A stretch of DNA of 64,000 nt from Jiangella endophytica. Its GTDB lineage: Bacteria > Actinomycetota > Actinomycetes > Jiangellales > Jiangellaceae. The notes under the pieces were generated by a model. It searched no databases, had not been told where the DNA came from, and saw only the letters and a list, made by a program, of their open reading frames with translations. The position numbers and the translations under genes were made by a program. Shown here one piece after another: positions 9,269 to 17,695 of the stretch. The number at the start of each line of letters is the position of its first letter. The stretch's first letter is position 1. The stretch lies in assembly GCF_003427025.1 (NCBI RefSeq), contig NZ_QVAI01000005.1, positions 248,001-312,000 on the forward strand, in the 5' to 3' direction.

Positions 9269-9796
9269 GTGACCCTCCCGCCCCACATCGTCGTCATGGG
9301 CGTGTCCGGCTCGGGCAAGACGACCGTCGCGACGCGGCTGGCCGACGCGCTCGGCCGGCCGTTCGCCGAGGCCGACGACATGCACCCGCCGGCCAACGTC
9401 GCGAAGATGGCGGCCGGCACGCCGCTGACCGACGACGACCGCGGGCCGTGGCTGGCCACTGTGCGTGACTGGCTCACCGAACAGTCCGCGCTGGGTCGCA
9501 GCGCCGTCGTCACGTGTTCGGCGCTGCGCCGGGTCTACCGCGACGTCCTCCGCGAGGCCGCCGGCGGCGTGACGTTCGTCCACCTCGACGGCGACCCGGA
9601 GCTGCTCGCCGTCCGCATGAAGGCACGGAAGGGCCACTTCATGCCGCCGAGCCTGCTGCGCTCGCAGCTCGACACGCTGGAGCCGCTGGAGGCGGACGAG
9701 GACGGCGTGCGGGTCCCGATCGACGGCGACCCGGACGAGCTCGTCGCCGAGGCGCTGCGCCGGCTCGGTGAGAGAGCGCGCGGTCACGCGGAGTGA
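9269..9796 (+). CDS. gntK: Gluconokinase
   Basis: Phosphorylates D-gluconate to 6-phosphogluconate, feeding the pentose phosphate pathway. The 175 residues match the GntK type: P-loop GVSGSGKTT (11-19), the conserved EADDMHPPANVAKMAAGTPLxDxDRxPWL block, CSALRRVYRDVLR, and the lid RMKARKGHFMPPSLLRSQLDTLEPL. The start is GTG at 9269. The long open frame on the other strand is a codon-bias shadow. No gluconate permease or repressor is adjacent, so it appears to be a stand-alone kinase gene. Confidence 0.95.
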   Translation: MTLPPHIVVMGVSGSGKTTVATRLADALGRPFAEADDMHPPANVAKMAAGTPLTDDDRGPWLATVRDWLTEQSALGRSAVVTCSALRRVYRDVLREAAGGVTFVHLDGDPELLAVRMKARKGHFMPPSLLRSQLDTLEPLEADEDGVRVPIDGDPDELVAEALRRLGERARGHAE

Positions 9797-10051
9797 TGTG
9801 ATCCTGACCTCGGTTTCAGCAAAGGTGCGAACCGGGTATACCGGGTCGGCGGGCAGGGTGCGGCGAATCGTGGTCTCCGCTCGCGGGGGTGGCGGAGAAA
9901 CGTCGCTGCGCCGTGCCCGTCCCCGGGCGGGCCGCGGCGGCGGCGGCGGATGTGACCGGCGCCGCCCCGCAGGCCGGAACTCCTCGGCGGCCTCGGCCGT
10001 CTTCTCATTGACCCGAGCGACCGAACCGCGCAACGTACCATCGAAGAAGTC

Positions 10052-12457
10052 ATGAGCACGGAACGCGAACCCGAGAACACCGAATCCGCCGACCCCACGG
10101 ACCGCCCCGACAAGGGCGGAGCCCGTTACCGAGCCGGCCGCCAGAAGCGGACCGGCTGGCGCCGCGTCTTCAACTGGAAGGTGTTCGGCTTCACAGTGCT
10201 CGGCATGTTCCTGCTGTGCGCGGGGGCCATCGGGGTCGCGTTCGCCATGATCGACGTGCCCGAGCCGAACGACTTCTCCACGTCCGAGTCGACCATCGTC
10301 TACTGGGACGACGGCGAGACCGAGCTGGGCCGATTCAGCGCCGAGAACCGCGAGATCGTCGGCATCGAGGAGATCCCCGAGACGCTCCAGCAGGCCGTCG
10401 TCGCCGCCGAGGACCGCAGCTTCTACGAGAACTCCGGCTTCTCCGTCACCGGCATGGTCCGGGCCGGCTGGGACGCCCTGCGCGGCTCGTCCAGCGCCGG
10501 TGGCGGCTCGACCATCACCCAGCAGTACGTCAAGAACTACTACCTCACCCAGGACCGCTCCTACACGCGGAAGCTGCGTGAGCTGGTCATCTCGGTGAAG
10601 ATCGACCAGGACGTCGACAAAGAGCAGATCCTGGCCGACTACCTGAACACCATCTGGTTCGGCCGCGCCACGTACGGCGTGCAGACGGCGTCGCGGTCCT
10701 ACTTCGGCGTCGACGTCGCCGACCTCGACCTCGCGCAGAGCGCCGCGCTGGCCTCGATCCTGCGCTCGCCCACACGCTACGACCCCACGCTCGGCCCCGA
10801 GAACGCCGAGCGGTTCGCGCAGCGGTTCCAGTACGTGCTCGACGGCATGGTGGGCACCGGCGCCATCGACCAGGCCACGGCCGACGCCACCGTGGCGCCG
10901 GAAGTCCTGCCGGAGCAGCAGGTCAACCGCTACGGCGGGCCCAACGGCTACCTGCTCATGATGGTCCGCAACGAACTGGTCGCCCGGGGCTTCGACGAGC
11001 AGGAGATCGAGACCGGCGGCCTGCGCATCACGTCGACGTTCAACATCCAGGCACAGTCGGCGGCCATCCAGGCCATCCAGGACGAGCGGCCCACCGAGGA
11101 CGCCGACGGCGTGCGCATCGGCCTCGCGGCGGTGCGGCCGGGCAACGGCGCCGTCGTCGCGGTGTACGGAGGGCCCGACGCCGTCGAGCAGAGCTACAAC
11201 GACGCCGTCGACGCCATCCCGCAGGCCGGTTCGACGGTGAAGCCGTTCGTGCTCGCCGCGGCGCTGGAGAACGGCTACTCGCTGCGCAGCCGGTTCTGGG
11301 GCAACTCGCCGTTCGACCCGCCCGAGCTCGGTCCGCCGGTGAACAACCAGGGCAACCGCGACTACGGCCGCAACGTCACGCTCGAACGCGCGATGGAGAA
11401 CTCCATCAACACCGCGTTCGTCGACGTCGCCATGGAGATGGGGGCCGACAAGGTCGTCGACTCGCTGGTCCGGGCCGGTTTCCCCGACGACGCCCAGTTG
11501 CAGGAGAACCTCAACCCGCGCGTCGCCATCGGCATCGGCGGCGTCTCGGCGCTGAACATGGCCAACGCCTACGCCACGCTCGCCTCGCAGGGCGTGCGCT
11601 CGGCCACGACGACCATCCAGCAGGTCGTCGACCGCGAGGGCACGGTCACGCACGAACTGGGGGTGTCGGACGAGCGCGTGTTCGAGGAGGACGTCACCCA
11701 CGACGTCACCTACGCGCTCACCGAGACCGTCGACAACGGCACCGCCGACGCCGCGCAGGACCTCGACCGTCCGGTCGCCGCGAAGACCGGTACCCACGAC
11801 GACAAGACGGCCTGGTTCGCCGGGTACACCCCGCAGCTGGCCGCGTCGGTGGTCTACTTCCGCGGCGACGGCACCCAGTCGCTCGACGGCGTCGGCGGCA
11901 TGGACCACTTCAGCGGCGGCGCCTACCCGGGCCGCACGTGGACGGCGTTCATGGAGGGCGCGCTCGAGGGCCTGCCCGAGGAGGACTTCCCCGACGCCGC
12001 GAACATCCGCGAGGACAACGGCAACGACGAGGATCGCCCGAGCAACGAGCGTCCCAACCGTCCGAACGACGACGACGAGGACGACGGCAACGGCAACCAG
12101 AACGGCAACGAGGGCGGACGGCCGCCGACCGAGGAGCCGCCACCGCCGACCGAGGAGCCGCCGCCCAGCGACGAGGGTGGTGAGGAGCCGCCGCCGACCG
12201 AGGAGCCGCCGCCGCCCACCGAGGAGCCGCCGCCGCCCACCGAGGAGCCGCCGCCGAGCGACGAGGGTGGCACCGACACCGGTGGCACCGACACCGGAAC
12301 GGACTCCGGCGGGTCGGACACCGGCACCGAGGCGGGCACCGACGCCGGCACGGAGAACGGCACCCCCAACCCGGGCGCGCGCAGCGGTCAGGCCGGGGTC
12401 GTGCTGCTCGGCGCAGGTGCGCTGGCCGTGGGCGGGATCAGCCGGCGGCGTCGATGA
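10052..12457 (+). CDS. Class A penicillin-binding protein (bifunctional transglycosylase/transpeptidase)
   Basis: 801-residue bitopic murein synthase. Order: basic cytoplasmic tail, one membrane helix (about 48-72), GT51 glycosyltransferase with the catalytic Glu in AAEDRSFYENSGFS (about residue 119) and GGSTITQQYVKNYYL, then a transpeptidase with S394-TVK, S451-IN and K578-TG. A low-complexity tail follows: an acidic/Asn stretch, PPPTEE repeats and Gly-Thr-Asp repeats. Unusually, the protein ends in a second hydrophobic segment (VVLLGAGALAVGG) plus RRRR, resembling a cell-wall sorting tail without an LPXTG box. The 255 bases upstream hold no gene. It overlaps fprA tail to tail by 20 bases. 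Confidence 0.95.
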   Translation: MSTEREPENTESADPTDRPDKGGARYRAGRQKRTGWRRVFNWKVFGFTVLGMFLLCAGAIGVAFAMIDVPEPNDFSTSESTIVYWDDGETELGRFSAENREIVGIEEIPETLQQAVVAAEDRSFYENSGFSVTGMVRAGWDALRGSSSAGGGSTITQQYVKNYYLTQDRSYTRKLRELVISVKIDQDVDKEQILADYLNTIWFGRATYGVQTASRSYFGVDVADLDLAQSAALASILRSPTRYDPTLGPENAERFAQRFQYVLDGMVGTGAIDQATADATVAPEVLPEQQVNRYGGPNGYLLMMVRNELVARGFDEQEIETGGLRITSTFNIQAQSAAIQAIQDERPTEDADGVRIGLAAVRPGNGAVVAVYGGPDAVEQSYNDAVDAIPQAGSTVKPFVLAAALENGYSLRSRFWGNSPFDPPELGPPVNNQGNRDYGRNVTLERAMENSINTAFVDVAMEMGADKVVDSLVRAGFPDDAQLQENLNPRVAIGIGGVSALNMANAYATLASQGVRSATTTIQQVVDREGTVTHELGVSDERVFEEDVTHDVTYALTETVDNGTADAAQDLDRPVAAKTGTHDDKTAWFAGYTPQLAASVVYFRGDGTQSLDGVGGMDHFSGGAYPGRTWTAFMEGALEGLPEEDFPDAANIREDNGNDEDRPSNERPNRPNDDDEDDGNGNQNGNEGGRPPTEEPPPPTEEPPPSDEGGEEPPPTEEPPPPTEEPPPPTEEPPPSDEGGTDTGGTDTGTDSGGSDTGTEAGTDAGTENGTPNPGARSGQAGVVLLGAGALAVGGISRRRR
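12121..12260 (+). repeat. In-frame tandem repeats encoding PPPTEE units in the PBP tail
   Basis: Near-identical 18-24-base units with the core GCCGACCGAGGAGCCGCC recur about five times, interrupted by two copies encoding PPPSDEGG. They keep frame and encode a Pro/Glu-rich extracellular stalk. Copy number probably varies between strains by slippage. Confidence 0.85.
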
Positions 12458-13787
12458 CCTCGAGGGCGACGGCGAGGTCGTGCACGACGATCGGGTCACC
12501 GCCCGCGGCGTCGCCAGTGGCCTTCTCGTGTGCCTCGAGCCGCAGCCAGTCGGCCCACGTGACCACCCGGACGCCGCGTTCGGCCAGCAGCTTGTCGACA
12601 CCGTCGGGGTCGGACGGCCGCTCCGGCAAGGTGTCGAGGTCGGCGAGCACCGACTCCGCCACCTCGTTCGCGTCGCCCCGGTTCGTTGCGATGACGCCGG
12701 TGGGGCCGCGGCGCAACCAGCCGGTCACGTAGACCCCGGCGATCACCGCGCCGTCGTCGAGGACCCGGCCGTCGCGCGACGGCACGGTGCCGCTGGCGTC
12801 GTCGAACGGCAGCCCGGGAATCGGCGTGCCGTGGTAGCCGATGGCCCGCACGACCAGCTGTGTCGGCAGCGTCAACGGGCCTGCGTCGCCGGGGCGGGTC
12901 GGCTCCAGCTCGATACCGGTGACCGCGGTCGCGCCGAGGATGCGCACCGGCCGGCGCCAGTAGTGCAGGTGGATGCGGCGGGGTGCATCGGTGGCCGGGC
13001 GCTGTGACCACTCGCGGCACACGTCGACGGTGACCTTGGCGTGGCGGTCCTGCGCCACGGCCTCCTCGTCGGCCGGGCCCAGCACGAGGTCGGCGGGGTC
13101 GACGACGAGGTCGACGTCGTCGAGCGCGCCCAGCTCGTGCAGCTCCGGTGAGGTGAACTTGGCCTGCGCCGGCCCGCGCCGCGCGACCAGATGGACGTCC
13201 GTGACGGTGCTCGCCGCGAGGACCTCGACGACGTGCCGAGGCATGGATGTGGTGCGCAGCGCCGTGGCGTCCTTGACGAGGATGCGGGCGATGTCGAGGG
13301 CGACGTTGCCGGCGCCGATGACCGTCGCGCTGGTGAGGCGCGCCGGCAGTTCGACGGCGCGCGCTTCCGGATGGCCGGTGTACCAGGCGACCAGCTCGGA
13401 CGCGCCGAACGAGCCGGGCAGGTCCTCGCCCGGGATGCCCAGCCGCCGGTCGCCGAGCATGCCGGTGGACACCACGACGGCGTCGTAGCCGGCCCGCAGC
13501 TCGTCGACGGTGACGTCGCGGCCCACGGTGACGTTGCCGAGGAACCGCACCCGCGTGTGCTCGAAGCCGCGGGCCAGCACCCGCGAGATGTTGCGGGTCT
13601 TCGGATGGTCCGGCGCGACACCGTAGCGGACCAGGCCGTACGGCGCGGGCGCGGCCTCGAACACGTCGATGCGCTCGAACCGTTCCTCACGCACCAGCGC
13701 CGCCAGGGCGTACAAGCCGGCCGGACCGGCCCCGACGATGGCGGCAGCCCGGCCGGCCGCCTCGGATCGACTGTCGTCGTCCTCCAT
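12438..13787 (-). CDS. fprA: Ferredoxin-NADP+ reductase of the adrenodoxin-reductase type
   Basis: 449-residue FAD enzyme that moves electrons between NADPH and ferredoxin. The FAD-binding GxGxxG appears as AIVGAGPAGLYALAAL, followed by VFEAAPAPYGLVRYGVAPDHPKTRN, the strongest signature of the FprA/adrenodoxin reductase group. The NADP-binding motif is TVIGAGNVALDIARIL, followed by HLVARRGPAQAKFT (2'-phosphate-binding Arg pair) and the C-terminal VTGWLRRGPTGVIATN. ATG at 13787. It could supply reduced ferredoxin to redox enzymes, perhaps including the nitrate/nitrite reductases encoded divergently, but a direct link is only positional. Confidence 0.93.
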   Translation of the reverse strand: MEDDDSRSEAAGRAAAIVGAGPAGLYALAALVREERFERIDVFEAAPAPYGLVRYGVAPDHPKTRNISRVLARGFEHTRVRFLGNVTVGRDVTVDELRAGYDAVVVSTGMLGDRRLGIPGEDLPGSFGASELVAWYTGHPEARAVELPARLTSATVIGAGNVALDIARILVKDATALRTTSMPRHVVEVLAASTVTDVHLVARRGPAQAKFTSPELHELGALDDVDLVVDPADLVLGPADEEAVAQDRHAKVTVDVCREWSQRPATDAPRRIHLHYWRRPVRILGATAVTGIELEPTRPGDAGPLTLPTQLVVRAIGYHGTPIPGLPFDDASGTVPSRDGRVLDDGAVIAGVYVTGWLRRGPTGVIATNRGDANEVAESVLADLDTLPERPSDPDGVDKLLAERGVRVVTWADWLRLEAHEKATGDAAGGDPIVVHDLAVALEVIDAAG

Positions 13788-13834
13788 CGCTCCAACGTAT
13801 GCCGAGATCGCCCCGCGGCACCAGAGCCCTCGCC

Positions 13835-13936
13835 CCCCTCGGAATGATCACGTTAAGGAGGGGTGCTCCCGCTCTCCGAGGCATGCATGCCTGGGGAAGC
13901 GAACAGACCCCTCCTTAACGTGATCATTCCGAGGGG
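13835..13936. repeat. Intergenic palindromic element E1: 30-bp perfect inverted repeat
   Basis: Arms 13835-13864 and 13907-13936 are perfect 30-bp reverse complements, each carrying TGATCA about 10 bases from the outer end. The 42-base loop contains the palindrome AGGCATGCATGCCT (13879-13892) preceded by CTCCCGCTC (13866-13874). The element lies between the divergent fprA and narK genes, so it is not a terminator for either. It shares its core with the element at 36568-36657. A non-autonomous mobile or REP-like repeat is likely; an effect on narK transcription is possible. Confidence 0.9.
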
Positions 13937-14064
13937 TCTCACGGCGGGTCGCGGCCCGGGGTGAGGAGACGTTGACACGAGCGCGCCGCTCAGGGCACGT
14001 CACCTTAATGGAGCGTTCCTAGCGTCGGCGGCCTGTGGAGTCAGACCCCGATCCGGAGGACGTC

Positions 14065-15501
14065 ATGACCGACACACCGACGCTCGCGCCCACCACGACA
14101 GCGGCGCCCGCTCCGCCCGGCGGCCGGCGCCGCGGCGGGCGCTGGATCGATCACTGGGAGCCGGAGGACGAGGCGTTCTGGCAGCGCACCGGCCGCGGTG
14201 TCGCCCGGCGCAACCTGGTGTTCTCGATCTTCGCGGAGAACATCGCGTTCTCCGTGTGGACGCTGTGGAGCATCTCGTCGGCGCTGCTGGTCGCGCACTA
14301 CGGCTTCGGCTTCTCCGCCGCACAGATGTTCTTCCTGGTCGCGGTGCCGAACGCGGTCGGTGCGCTGCTGCGGATCCCCTACACCTTCGCGGTCCCGCGC
14401 TTCGGCGGCCGGAACTGGACGGTGGTGAGCGGGCTGCTGCTGCTGGTGCCGACGGTGCTGCTGGCGGTGGCGGTCGGCAACCCGGGCACGCCGTACTGGG
14501 CGTTCCTGCTGATCGCGGCGACGGCCGGGTTCGGCGGCGGGAACTTCGCGTCCAGCATGACGAACATCAGCTTCTTCTACCCGGACAGGTCGAAAGGGCT
14601 GGCACTCGGGCTGAACGCGGCCGGCGGGAACGTCGGCGTCGCGCTGATCCAGCTCGGGCTGCCGCTGATCGTCGGCGCCGGCGGGCTGTTCGGGCTGGTC
14701 GGTGCCAGCGCGGCCGGGGTGGACCTGGCCCGGGCGGGGTGGGTGTGGGCGGTCCTGGGGCTCGTCGCGGCGGTGTGCGCGTGGTTCTTCATGGACAACC
14801 TGTCGGTGTCGCTGGCGACGTTCCGCGAGCAGATCACCGTCGTCCGGCACAAGCACACCTGGGTCGTGTCGTGGCTCTACATCGGCACGTTCGGCTCGTT
14901 CATCGGCTACTCGTCGGCGTTCCCGCTGCTCATCCAGCTGCAGTTCCCCGAGGTGCCGGCCGCGAACTACGCCTTCCTCGGCGCGCTGGTCGGGTCGGTG
15001 GCGCGGCCGTTCGGCGGCTGGCTGTCCGACCGGATCGGCGGCTCGCGGGTGACGTTCTGGAACTTCGCGGCGATGGCCGCCGGGACCGTCGTCGTGATCG
15101 TGGCGGTCGACGCTGGCAGCTGGCCGCTGTTCCTCGGCGCGTTCCTGCTGGTGTTCGTGACGACCGGGATCGGCAACGGGTCGACGTTCCGGATGATCCC
15201 GATGATCTTCCAGCAGCAGGCGCTGCGCGAGGCGGGCGACGGTGACCGGACGGCCGCCCTGGCGCGGGGCCGGACCGAGGCGGCCGCCGTCATCGGGCTG
15301 TCGTCGGCGGTCGGTGCGTTCGGCGGGTTCGTCATCGTCGCGACGTTCGGCGTGCTCGGCCTGGTGAACGACGGCCGGGTGCCCGCGGATGCCGTCGCGA
15401 CCGCGTTCGTGATCTTCCTCGGCTTCTACGTGACCTGCGTGCTGCTGACCTGGTGGAACTACGGGCGACGCGGGTCCACGCTGTCCGGCGCCGACATCTG
15501 A
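14065..15501 (+). CDS. narK: NarK-type nitrate/nitrite transporter (MFS)
   Basis: Twelve-helix major facilitator, 478 residues, expected to import nitrate and/or export nitrite. The nitrate signature appears as the glycine-rich GFGGGNFASSMTNISFFYP (helix 5) and GIGNGSTFRMIPMIF (helix 11), together with substrate-binding Arg residues (LLRIPYTF; NGSTFRMIP). The N-terminal cytoplasmic tail of about 55 residues ends with WQRTGRGVARRNLVFSIF. I chose ATG 14065, 6 bases after GGAGGA, over an in-frame GTG at 14035. It heads the assimilatory cluster, 94 bases before the nitrate reductase gene. Confidence 0.93.
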   Translation: MTDTPTLAPTTTAAPAPPGGRRRGGRWIDHWEPEDEAFWQRTGRGVARRNLVFSIFAENIAFSVWTLWSISSALLVAHYGFGFSAAQMFFLVAVPNAVGALLRIPYTFAVPRFGGRNWTVVSGLLLLVPTVLLAVAVGNPGTPYWAFLLIAATAGFGGGNFASSMTNISFFYPDRSKGLALGLNAAGGNVGVALIQLGLPLIVGAGGLFGLVGASAAGVDLARAGWVWAVLGLVAAVCAWFFMDNLSVSLATFREQITVVRHKHTWVVSWLYIGTFGSFIGYSSAFPLLIQLQFPEVPAANYAFLGALVGSVARPFGGWLSDRIGGSRVTFWNFAAMAAGTVVVIVAVDAGSWPLFLGAFLLVFVTTGIGNGSTFRMIPMIFQQQALREAGDGDRTAALARGRTEAAAVIGLSSAVGAFGGFVIVATFGVLGLVNDGRVPADAVATAFVIFLGFYVTCVLLTWWNYGRRGSTLSGADI

Positions 15502-15595
15502 TCACCGAGCGCGGAGCGGGCGAGTGCGACCCATTTATCGCGGGCGTAACGTGCCGGAGGCGGGCCGGAAACCGCCGGTTCACACCGTAGCGGGC

Positions 15596-17695
15596 ATGGG
15601 CACCACGGCCACCCACTGCGCGTACTGCGCGCTGCAGTGCGCGATGACGCTGACGGCGGACGCCGGCGGCCGGGTCACCGTGGGCCCGCGCGACTTCCCG
15701 ACCAACCGGGGCGGGCTGTGCCAGAAGGGCTGGACGGCCGCCGACCTGCTCGACTCGCCGCACCGGCTGACGACGCCGCTGCTGCGCGACGACCGGTCGG
15801 GCCCGTTCCGGGAGGCCGGCTGGGACGAGGCGCTGGACGTCGTCGCGGCGGCGGTCCGCGCGACCCAGGCCGAGCACGGCCGCGACGCCGTCGCCGTGCT
15901 GGGCGGCGGCGGCCTCACCAACGAGAAGGCCTACCAGTTGGGCAAGTTCGCCCGGGTCGCGCTGCGGACGAAGAACATCGACTACAACGGCCGCTACTGC
16001 ATGTCGTCGGCCGCCGCGGCGTCGAACCGGGCGTTCGGCATCGACCGCGGGCTGCCGTTCCCGCTGCCCGACCTCGCCGAGACCGGCGCCGTCCTGCTCG
16101 CCGGCGGCAACGTCGCCGAGACGATGCCGCCGTTCGTGCAGCACCTGGCCGCCGTCGTCGACCGGGGCGGCGCGCTGATCGTCGCCGACCCCCGCCGCAC
16201 CGCCACCGTCGACCGCGCGACCCTGCACCTGCCCCTGCTGCCCGGCACGGACCTGGCGCTGGCGCTCGGGCTGCTGCACCTCGCGGTCGCGGACGGGCAC
16301 GCCGACCGCGCCTACATCCACGACCGGACGACCGGGTTCGAGCAGGCCTGGCGGGCCGCGGCGCAGTGGTGGCCGGAGCGGGTCGAACGCGTCACCGGGG
16401 TGTCGGTGGCGGCGCAACGGGCCACGGTCGCGCAACTGGCCGCGGGTGCGCGCGGCCGCGGCGCCGTCGTCCTCACCGCCCGCGGCGCGGAGCAGCAGAG
16501 CAAGGGCACCGACACCGTCACGGCGCTGATCAACCTGACGCTCGCGCTCGGCCTGCCGGGCCGGCCGCACAGCGGATTCGGCTGCATCACCGGTCAGGGC
16601 AACGGGCAGGGCGGCCGCGAGCACGGGCAGAAGGCGGACCAGCTGCCCGGCTACCGGAAGATCGACGACCCGGCCGCCAGGGCGCACGTCGCCGGGGTCT
16701 GGGGCGTGGACCCCGACGAGCTGCCCGGGCCGGGGCCGTCGGCCTACGAGCTGATCGAGAGCCTGGGCACCGACGGAGGGCCGCGGTCGCTGCTGGTGCA
16801 CGGGACCAACCTGGCGGTGTCGTCGCCGCGCGGCCGGCACGTCGCCGAACGCCTGGCGGCGCTGGACGCGCTGGTCGTCTGCGACGTCGTCCTGTCCGAG
16901 ACCGCCGCGCTGGCCGACGTCGTCCTGCCGGTCACCCAGTGGGCCGAGGAGGACGGCACGATGACCAACCTGGAGGGCCGGGTGATCCGCCGGCGCCGCG
17001 CCGTCGCGCCACCGTCCGGCGTGCGCACCGAGCTCGACGTCCTGACGGATCTCGCCACGCGGCTCGGGTGCGAGGCGCCGTTCAGCGCCGACCCGGAGAC
17101 CGTCTACGACGAGTTGCGCCGGGCCAGCGCCGGCGGTGTCGCCGACTACGCCGGCATCGGCTGGGACCGCATCGACGCCGAGGGCGGGGTGTTCTGGCCG
17201 TGCCCGTCGGCGGAGCACCCGGGCAGCCCGCGGCTGTTCGCCGACGGTTTCCCGACGCCGGACGGCCGGGCCCGGTTCGTCGCCGTCGAGCACCGGCCGC
17301 CGGCCGAGGACGTCGACGCGGAGCATCCTGTCTATCTCACGACCGGCCGGGTGTTGCAGCAGTACCAGAGCGGTGCGCAGACCCGCCGCGTCCCGGCGCT
17401 GGCGGCCGCTGTCACGGAGCCGCACGTCGAGATCCACCCCGACCTCGCCGGCCGCAGCGGGCTGGCCGACGGCGACCTGGTCCGGGTCGTCAGCCGGCGC
17501 GGCGACGCGGTCGGCCGGGTCCGGCTGACCACGACGATCCGGCCGGACACCGTGTTCATGCCGTTCCACTGGGGCGGCGAGCAGGCGGTGAACCGGGTGA
17601 CGAACCCCGCGCTCGACCCGGTGTCGCGGATGCCGGAGTTCAAGGTCTGCGCGGTCCGGCTGGAGCGGGTGCCCCAGGGAGGCTGTGTCGAATGA
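15596..17695 (+). CDS. nasC: Assimilatory nitrate reductase, catalytic subunit (molybdopterin, 4Fe-4S)
   Basis: Reduces nitrate to nitrite in the cytoplasm, 699 residues. The N-terminus binds one 4Fe-4S cluster through C8, C11, C15 and C42 (HCAYCALQC and GGLCQKGW). The bis-MGD core shows KNIDYNGRYCMSSAAAA (the Cys is the likely Mo ligand), SKGTDTVTALINLTLALG, and CITGQGNGQGGREHGQKADQLPGYR, typical of nitrate reductases. The C-terminal dinucleotide-binding domain begins about 560 (YLTTGRVLQQYQSGAQTRR). Start: ATG 15596 has no clear ribosome site, and an in-frame GTG at 15524 would add 24 residues of unlikely composition. Its stop overlaps the next start as ATGA. Confidence 0.95.
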   Translation: MGTTATHCAYCALQCAMTLTADAGGRVTVGPRDFPTNRGGLCQKGWTAADLLDSPHRLTTPLLRDDRSGPFREAGWDEALDVVAAAVRATQAEHGRDAVAVLGGGGLTNEKAYQLGKFARVALRTKNIDYNGRYCMSSAAAASNRAFGIDRGLPFPLPDLAETGAVLLAGGNVAETMPPFVQHLAAVVDRGGALIVADPRRTATVDRATLHLPLLPGTDLALALGLLHLAVADGHADRAYIHDRTTGFEQAWRAAAQWWPERVERVTGVSVAAQRATVAQLAAGARGRGAVVLTARGAEQQSKGTDTVTALINLTLALGLPGRPHSGFGCITGQGNGQGGREHGQKADQLPGYRKIDDPAARAHVAGVWGVDPDELPGPGPSAYELIESLGTDGGPRSLLVHGTNLAVSSPRGRHVAERLAALDALVVCDVVLSETAALADVVLPVTQWAEEDGTMTNLEGRVIRRRRAVAPPSGVRTELDVLTDLATRLGCEAPFSADPETVYDELRRASAGGVADYAGIGWDRIDAEGGVFWPCPSAEHPGSPRLFADGFPTPDGRARFVAVEHRPPAEDVDAEHPVYLTTGRVLQQYQSGAQTRRVPALAAAVTEPHVEIHPDLAGRSGLADGDLVRVVSRRGDAVGRVRLTTTIRPDTVFMPFHWGGEQAVNRVTNPALDPVSRMPEFKVCAVRLERVPQGGCVE

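Noticed and set aside
12121-12260. Regular short repeats that might be a CRISPR-like array
   Set aside because: The repeats are in frame, lack unique spacers and encode the Pro/Glu-rich tail of the PBP.
12360-12457. Genuine LPXTG sortase substrate tail on the PBP
   Set aside because: No LPXTG or LAXTG pentapeptide precedes the hydrophobic segment; only the general layout matches. Kept as a finding, not as a sorting signal.
9209-12601. A very long open frame (over 1100 codons) antisense to the penicillin-binding protein
   Set aside because: Its product is low-complexity Arg/Val/Gly/Leu sequence without any domain, whereas the opposite strand encodes a complete PBP with all motifs. It arises from third-position GC bias.
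13999-14014. GlnR box before narK (GTCAC-N6-GGAGC)
   Set aside because: Only one half-site resembles the nitrogen-regulator consensus, and the second half is poor. Nitrogen control of this cluster is plausible, but this site is too weak to list.
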